A stretch of 64,000 nucleotides of DNA. It comes from CBDAPI01 sp964565865. GTDB lineage: Bacteria; Acidobacteriota; UBA6911; RPQK01; CBDAPI01. The notes below the pieces were generated by a model. The model was not told where the DNA came from and did no database searches. It worked only from the letters and a program-made list of their open reading frames with translations. The DNA lies in assembly GCA_964565865.1 (NCBI GenBank), contig CAZMGM010000002.1, positions 62,001 through 126,000 of the forward strand, in the 5' to 3' direction. Made by a program: the position numbers and the translations under genes. Each line of letters opens with the position of its first letter. Positions within the stretch are counted from its first letter, which is position 1. Of the stretch, positions 60,700 through 64,000 are shown one piece after another.

Positions 60700-62379
60700 G
60701 GTGTCCTTCATGGATTTTCCGCTGACGAAACCATTGGGTGTATAGAGGTCTTCCCACCCGTCGTTGTCCGTGTCCACAAACACTCCTCCGAAGGCCCAAC
60801 CCCCGGGGAACGGACCAACCTGGTCGGTCACGTCGGAAAAGAGCCCCGGGGCTCTTTGCTGGAAGAGAGTGTTTCCGGAAGCCAGTTTCATGAGGAGGTT
60901 GTCATCACGACTGCCCTCAGGAAAGAGACGATCGAGGATCCGGTTTCCCGCTGTGGAGGACATATTACTGACGTAGAGATCCAGGTCTCCGTCGTTGTCG
61001 TAGTCTCCGAAAGACACGCCCATGCCGTTTCCGACGTCAAGGGTTCCCGACGTCTCCGCTCTGTCCCTGAAATTCTCCCCCCGGTTGATGAACAGCGCAT
61101 TACTGCCGAAATCGTTGGCAACATAGAGATCAAGCTTGCCGTCCGCATTGACATCAGCAAACTGGGCAGCGTAGCTCCAGCGCCGATCAGCGGCGGTCCA
61201 GGATTTGCCACTTTCCCGAAAAGTTCCGTCCTTTTGATTGAGGAAAAGCAGATTTGGCGTCCCGTTTCCAGCCTGATGCCATGAATCGGGCATGACTCTG
61301 CCGTACAGGTTGTAAGACGTGACGTAAACGTCGGTCCACCCGTCATTATTTACGTCTCCGGCCGTCGCACTGAACCCAATTGCTGGATGAGCTGCACCCG
61401 CCTCCTCTGAAATGTCCCGAAAAACGAGTCTACCCTCGGGTATCAGGCGGTTCTCGAACAGCATTTGGTCCCCAAGGGCAGCCAGAAACAAGTCGAGATC
61501 GCCATCGTTGTCGAAGTCCAACAGCAGTGGCGAAGTCGCTGTGCGCGTGATCTCGAGACCGGTCCGGCCGGCCGCTTCTTCAAAGCGGCCCTTGCCCTGG
61601 TTCAAGTAGAGGTAATTGCGTCCGATGCCGGTGACGAAGAGATCGACCATTCCGTCTCTGTTTAAATCAGCTGCTGCGGCGCCATGGTAAACAAAGTCGT
61701 CATTTCCCGGCGAGCCGTAACGGGGCAGGGCCAGGGCCAGACCTGCTGGCGCTGAAATCTCGGAAAACGGAACGGGGCTGGATTCTGCAACGGAGAGCTC
61801 ACTTAGTCGGAGGGTTGAGATGAGCCAGACCTCGCTTCCGGCCGGCCTGTGGGCTTCCAGGCTTCCTTGCCCTCTGACCCAGAGGCGGTGATCTGAGGAT
61901 TTCTCGCCGACCAGGAAAAACTTCAGCTGTCCCTCCCCCTTCGCACCGGAGTCTTGCTCGTCAAAGTGTGCTCCACTGATCTTGAAGCGGCTGTCCTCAA
62001 TGCGACTAAATGGTCCGACAAAACGCAGCCACTGTGCCAGCCATTCCGATCTTGAGACCCTCTCCGCGGTCGACTGCTGGAGTTTCAGGTCGTAGATTCG
62101 ACTGCCGTTTCGTTCCCATTGCGATGAGCCGGTTCCTAGTTCCGGAAGTCGGGTTGCCTCCAACTCTTCTGCCAGGGATTGCTCCATGGAAGTCACGTTG
62201 CCCTCGCTGACAGCAAGCGAAAAATCCAGCAGCTGGTTGGCGAGTGATTCGGAGAGTTCTTCGGTTCTTTCCATCTCGGGACCGGCTACCCTTGTTTCAG
62301 TGGCAGACAGGGCCTGGCCCGGCACGGCCGGGGTTGTCAGGCATGTCGCGAATAGTCCGAGAGCCCACTTTCTTATCAT
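60697..62379 (-). CDS. CRTAC/FG-GAP repeat protein, N-terminal part
   Basis: 560 residues to the TGA. Start ATG 62379 gives a good signal peptide (basic start 'MIRKWALGLFATCL', cleavage near 'VPGQA'); an in-frame ATG at 62520 adds a non-signal leader. FG-GAP calcium loops: 'DLNRDGMVD', 'DFDNDGDLD', 'DVNNDGWTD', 'DVNADGKLD', 'DYDNDGDLD', 'DTDNDGWED'. The last words 'NGFVSGKSMKDT' are followed by UGA and then 'SFFWRHVV', which in relatives I recall as one continuous segment. Secreted beta-propeller of the CRTAC/ASPIC-UnbV family, here attached to a thioredoxin-like tail if UGA is read through. Confidence 0.82.
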   Translation of the reverse strand: MIRKWALGLFATCLTTPAVPGQALSATETRVAGPEMERTEELSESLANQLLDFSLAVSEGNVTSMEQSLAEELEATRLPELGTGSSQWERNGSRIYDLKLQQSTAERVSRSEWLAQWLRFVGPFSRIEDSRFKISGAHFDEQDSGAKGEGQLKFFLVGEKSSDHRLWVRGQGSLEAHRPAGSEVWLISTLRLSELSVAESSPVPFSEISAPAGLALALPRYGSPGNDDFVYHGAAAADLNRDGMVDLFVTGIGRNYLYLNQGKGRFEEAAGRTGLEITRTATSPLLLDFDNDGDLDLFLAALGDQMLFENRLIPEGRLVFRDISEEAGAAHPAIGFSATAGDVNNDGWTDVYVTSYNLYGRVMPDSWHQAGNGTPNLLFLNQKDGTFRESGKSWTAADRRWSYAAQFADVNADGKLDLYVANDFGSNALFINRGENFRDRAETSGTLDVGNGMGVSFGDYDNDGDLDLYVSNMSSTAGNRILDRLFPEGSRDDNLLMKLASGNTLFQQRAPGLFSDVTDQVGPFPGGWAFGGVFVDTDNDGWEDLYTPNGFVSGKSMKDT

Positions 62380-62388
62380 GCTCAGAGC

Positions 62389-62420
62389 ATTATATGTGCA
62401 GTGGGTCGGGTCAGTGTCAA
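62389..62420 (-). promoter_or_regulatory. Possible promoter of the CRTAC gene
   Basis: On the minus strand TTGACA (62420-62415) and TATAAT (62394-62389) are both perfect, but the spacer is 20 bases, longer than usual. The start would fall at or next to the ATG at 62379, giving a leaderless message. Confidence 0.35.
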
Positions 62421-62497
62421 CCATACTGTCCACGCCCGAAGGAGAGAACCCCTTCGCCTTCCCACGGTGAGAAGGGCGTGTGGGTGTCAAGGAGCAA

Positions 62498-62653
62498 TTA
62501 GGATTTGTCAACCCGGCCAACCCTCCAGGCGCGCTGCCGCAGGTGGGAAGGAAGCCGCTGACAGGCCAGGGATATGAAGATCAGGTTGTCTATACCCAGT
62601 ACGATTTCCAGAACAGCCAGGGCAAAGAAAGCAATAATGATTTCTGTGGTCAT
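62498..62653 (-). pseudogene. Truncated TerC-family gene (N-terminus only)
   Basis: From ATG 62653 the frame reads 'MTTEIIIAFFALAVLEIVLG' and 'IDNLIFISLACQRLPSHLRQ', the first membrane span and loop of TerC-type membrane proteins (conserved EIVLGIDNLIFI). It then runs into 'RAWRVGRVDKS' and a TAA at 62498-62500, after 51 codons instead of ~240-300. The gene is cut short. It follows the DUF389 gene by 18 bases. Confidence 0.75.
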
Positions 62654-62671
62654 GACAGGCAGATTTGCTCC

Positions 62672-63124
62672 TCAGAGTTCGGGGAAAGTAAGCAGGGTAA
62701 AAATGAGAATCATCACCAGCACACTCCAAACCAGGATAGCTTTACGGCTGGCGCTCCTCACCGTACGCGTCTCCCACCCGGTTCGAGGTCGGACACCCTT
62801 GTCCGGGAACACGATGACACCCGCCAGGTTGACGCAGATGACATTTGCCAACAACAGGAATGCCTCCCCCAGTGAAAGCGACCGGTGGCCTGAGCCCAGC
62901 AGGAGTCCGGTACTCACAGCAGGTGGGAGCAGGAGCCCGACTGCCATTACGCCGATAACGATGGCCGCGACAATAGCGGAGAGCGCAACTATGGGAAGAA
63001 AGTCACGTGTCTTGGGTGAATCAGGAGTTCGCCACAGACCGAGAGGGATTTTCTCGGCCAGCAGCAGCTCTGCCTCGATGACCTCCGAGCAGGGAGGTAC
63101 GATTGCGATCACCCTCAAAGTCAT
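62672..63124 (-). CDS. DUF389 (TIGR00341-like) membrane protein, probably shortened
   Basis: 150 residues with about four membrane spans. 'AAIVIGVMAVGLLLPPAVST', 'GLLLGSGHRSLSLGEAFLLL', 'NVICVNLAGVIVF' and 'GVRPRTGWE' match the C-terminal half of DUF389 proteins. Full-length members have ~320 residues with about eight spans. Here the N-terminal 'MTLRVIAIVPP' looks like a family start but is joined after ~45 residues to the last spans, as if the middle were deleted. It may still be translated or may be a deletion product. Followed by the TerC fragment. Confidence 0.6.
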   Translation of the reverse strand: MTLRVIAIVPPCSEVIEAELLLAEKIPLGLWRTPDSPKTRDFLPIVALSAIVAAIVIGVMAVGLLLPPAVSTGLLLGSGHRSLSLGEAFLLLANVICVNLAGVIVFPDKGVRPRTGWETRTVRSASRKAILVWSVLVMILIFTLLTFPEL

Positions 63125-63461
63125 TGGTGTTGGTAACGAAGTTTATGATTGAGCGCTGACCCCTTTACTGCACCTGCTGGCGCTTGTGCGGTTGCCGGTT
63201 TCTTTATTGGTTAGTGGTTCTTGCTTTCATTCATGAACGGATGAGAGCCGCACGGGAGCGGCCATAAAGCAAGGCAACAGATTCTTTTCGTCCGTCCCCA
63301 GGTTTCTGTCCGTGGCTCTGATTTCCCGTCAACTTTCAACTGTCAACCGGTAACCAACAAACGGGCGCCCCACACGCTTGTCCCGTCCAGACGGGAGACG
63401 CCTTGGACAAGCAGGACGAAGAGATATAAGGTACTCCAATCAAAGAGCAGGGAGGTTGATT
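63125..63461. other. Divergent intergenic region with palindrome
   Basis: About 335 bases between the DUF389 and DUF1080 genes. Apart from the palindrome at 63377-63411 and the GGGAGG ribosome site (63450-63455) nothing is recognised. Confidence 0.5.
63377..63411. repeat. Nested palindrome upstream of the DUF1080 gene
   Basis: CTTGTCC (63377-63383) pairs with GGACAAG (63405-63411); inside, CCCGTC-ca-GACGGG. It lies ~50 bases before the DUF1080 start. It could be an operator, a dispersed repeat or a terminator without U-tract. Confidence 0.4.
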
Positions 63462-64000
63462 GTGAAGAAACATATGACCGTCGTTTTGATTGGGATCGCC
63501 AGCTTAGGTGGCCACCTGTTTGCCCAGCTGCCGGGTGCGTGGAAGAGTCACGACATGCAGAGAGCCAGGCCGCCGGTCGTGAAACCTTCTCCTCAGAGCC
63601 TTCCGGTTCCACCGCCCGCCTCCGCCGTGGTGCTGTTCGACGGGAAAGACTTCTCCAACTGGCGTGCAGTCGAGGGTGCCCCCCCCGTCTGGAAGCTGAA
63701 AGACGGTTACATGGAAGTCGTTCCAGGTTCGGGGGACATTTGGTCACGGGATGTTTTCGGAGACATCCAGCTGCACATCGAGTGGATGATCCCTGAATCT
63801 GAGGGTGCAGGCCAAGAGGACGGAAACAGTGGGGTGTTTCTGATGGATCGATATGAAGTCCAGATCCTGAATTCTTTCCAGTCAGCCACCTACGCAGACG
63901 GCCAGGCAGGCGCCCTCTACGGCCAGTTTCCGCCTCTAGCAAATGCTTCTCTGGCCCCGGGGAACTGGCAGTCGTATGACATTGTTTTCCGGCGCCCCCG
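63462..64000 (+). CDS. 3-keto-disaccharide hydrolase (DUF1080) protein, partial
   Basis: GTG 63462 follows GGGAGG (63450-63455) by 6 bases; ATG 63474 is an alternative. The frame is open to the right edge (179 codons), so the C-terminus is missing. Signal peptide (~1-22), a Pro/Ser-rich linker, then the concanavalin-like fold: 'VVLFDGKDFSNWRAVEG', 'WKLKDGYMEVVPGSGDIWSR', 'FGDIQLHIEWMIPE', 'DGNSGVFLMDRYEVQILNSF' and 'GALYGQFPP'. These are core motifs of DUF1080, hydrolases or lyases acting on 3-keto-glycosides. A broken relative lies at 17981-18700. Confidence 0.92.
   Translation, partial: MKKHMTVVLIGIASLGGHLFAQLPGAWKSHDMQRARPPVVKPSPQSLPVPPPASAVVLFDGKDFSNWRAVEGAPPVWKLKDGYMEVVPGSGDIWSRDVFGDIQLHIEWMIPESEGAGQEDGNSGVFLMDRYEVQILNSFQSATYADGQAGALYGQFPPLANASLAPGNWQSYDIVFRRP

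Overview
The window looks like a bacterial chromosome segment of about 56% GC, most likely from an Acidobacteriota member; Planctomycetota or Verrucomicrobiota are the alternatives. This rests on family content only: a DUF1501 + PSCyt1/DUF1549/DUF1553 pair, 3-keto-disaccharide hydrolase (DUF1080) genes, a CRTAC/ASPIC-UnbV protein with a thioredoxin-like tail, an S55 (SpoIVB-like) protein, a GldG-type ABC operon with DUF4340, and a cytochrome c-FTR1 fusion. No rRNA, tRNA, CRISPR array, integrase or transposase was recognised. A 10-base N gap sits at 37408-37417.

Layout. 1-3.3 kb (minus): secreted propeller protein (runs off the left edge) and an S55 protein. 3.5-7.0 kb: smc. 7.6-12.4 kb (minus): ABC ATPase, permease-GldG fusion, DUF4340. 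12.8-18.0 kb (plus): APH-fold kinase, nucleoside/sugar symporter, double-length altronate-dehydratase-like protein. 18.0-24.1 kb: decayed DUF1080 gene, TMEM220 + cytochrome c pair, then two Gfo/Idh/MocA oxidoreductases, a TIM-barrel epimerase and two truncated gene remnants. 24.2-27.5 kb (minus): porin, CuA-type cupredoxin and di-heme oxidoreductase operon behind a promoter that overlaps a metalloregulator-like dyad. 27.7-29.8 kb: MFS transporter, larE. 29.9-33.6 kb (minus): fhs, RraA-like, M24 peptidase. 33.7-38.4 kb: pyruvoyl arginine decarboxylase, heme-degrading-type monooxygenase coupled to a NYN-LOTUS protein, NSS transporter, decayed alcohol dehydrogenase, helical protein. 38.7-43.9 kb: FG-GAP lipoprotein, SDR epimerase, GMC oxidoreductase, GT2 glycosyltransferase, broken DUF2304-like gene. 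43.9-48.5 kb (minus): DUF1501 and DUF1553 pair. 48.9 kb: KpsF/GutQ. 49.8-56.8 kb: sulfur and tetrapyrrole operon (cysH, cbiX/sirB-like, cobA, cysM, JAMM protease, hemC-hemD fusion, hemB). 56.9-64 kb: decayed barrel protein, cytochrome c-FTR1, CRTAC-thioredoxin gene interrupted by one in-frame UGA, DUF389 and TerC remnants, partial DUF1080 gene running off the right edge.

How genes work together. The 50-57 kb operon reduces activated sulfate (CysH), makes uroporphyrinogen III (HemB, HemC, HemD), methylates it (CobA) and inserts metal (CbiX/SirB) for siroheme, the cofactor of sulfite reductase, then makes cysteine (CysM, perhaps via a sulfur-carrier protein cleaved by the JAMM protease). It is preceded by a promoter, a closed-helix leader RNA with a Cys-rich 19-codon reading frame, and a perfect intrinsic terminator, which suggests attenuation. 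Iron/copper redox themes recur (cupredoxin, DHOR, FTR1 fusion).

Most notable signals: (1) one in-frame UGA with a bacterial-SECIS-like hairpin at the right distance in the CRTAC-thioredoxin gene; (2) the Cys-rich leader and terminator before cysH; (3) the promoter/operator of the porin-cupredoxin-DHOR operon; (4) an unusual number of decayed genes between intact long genes.
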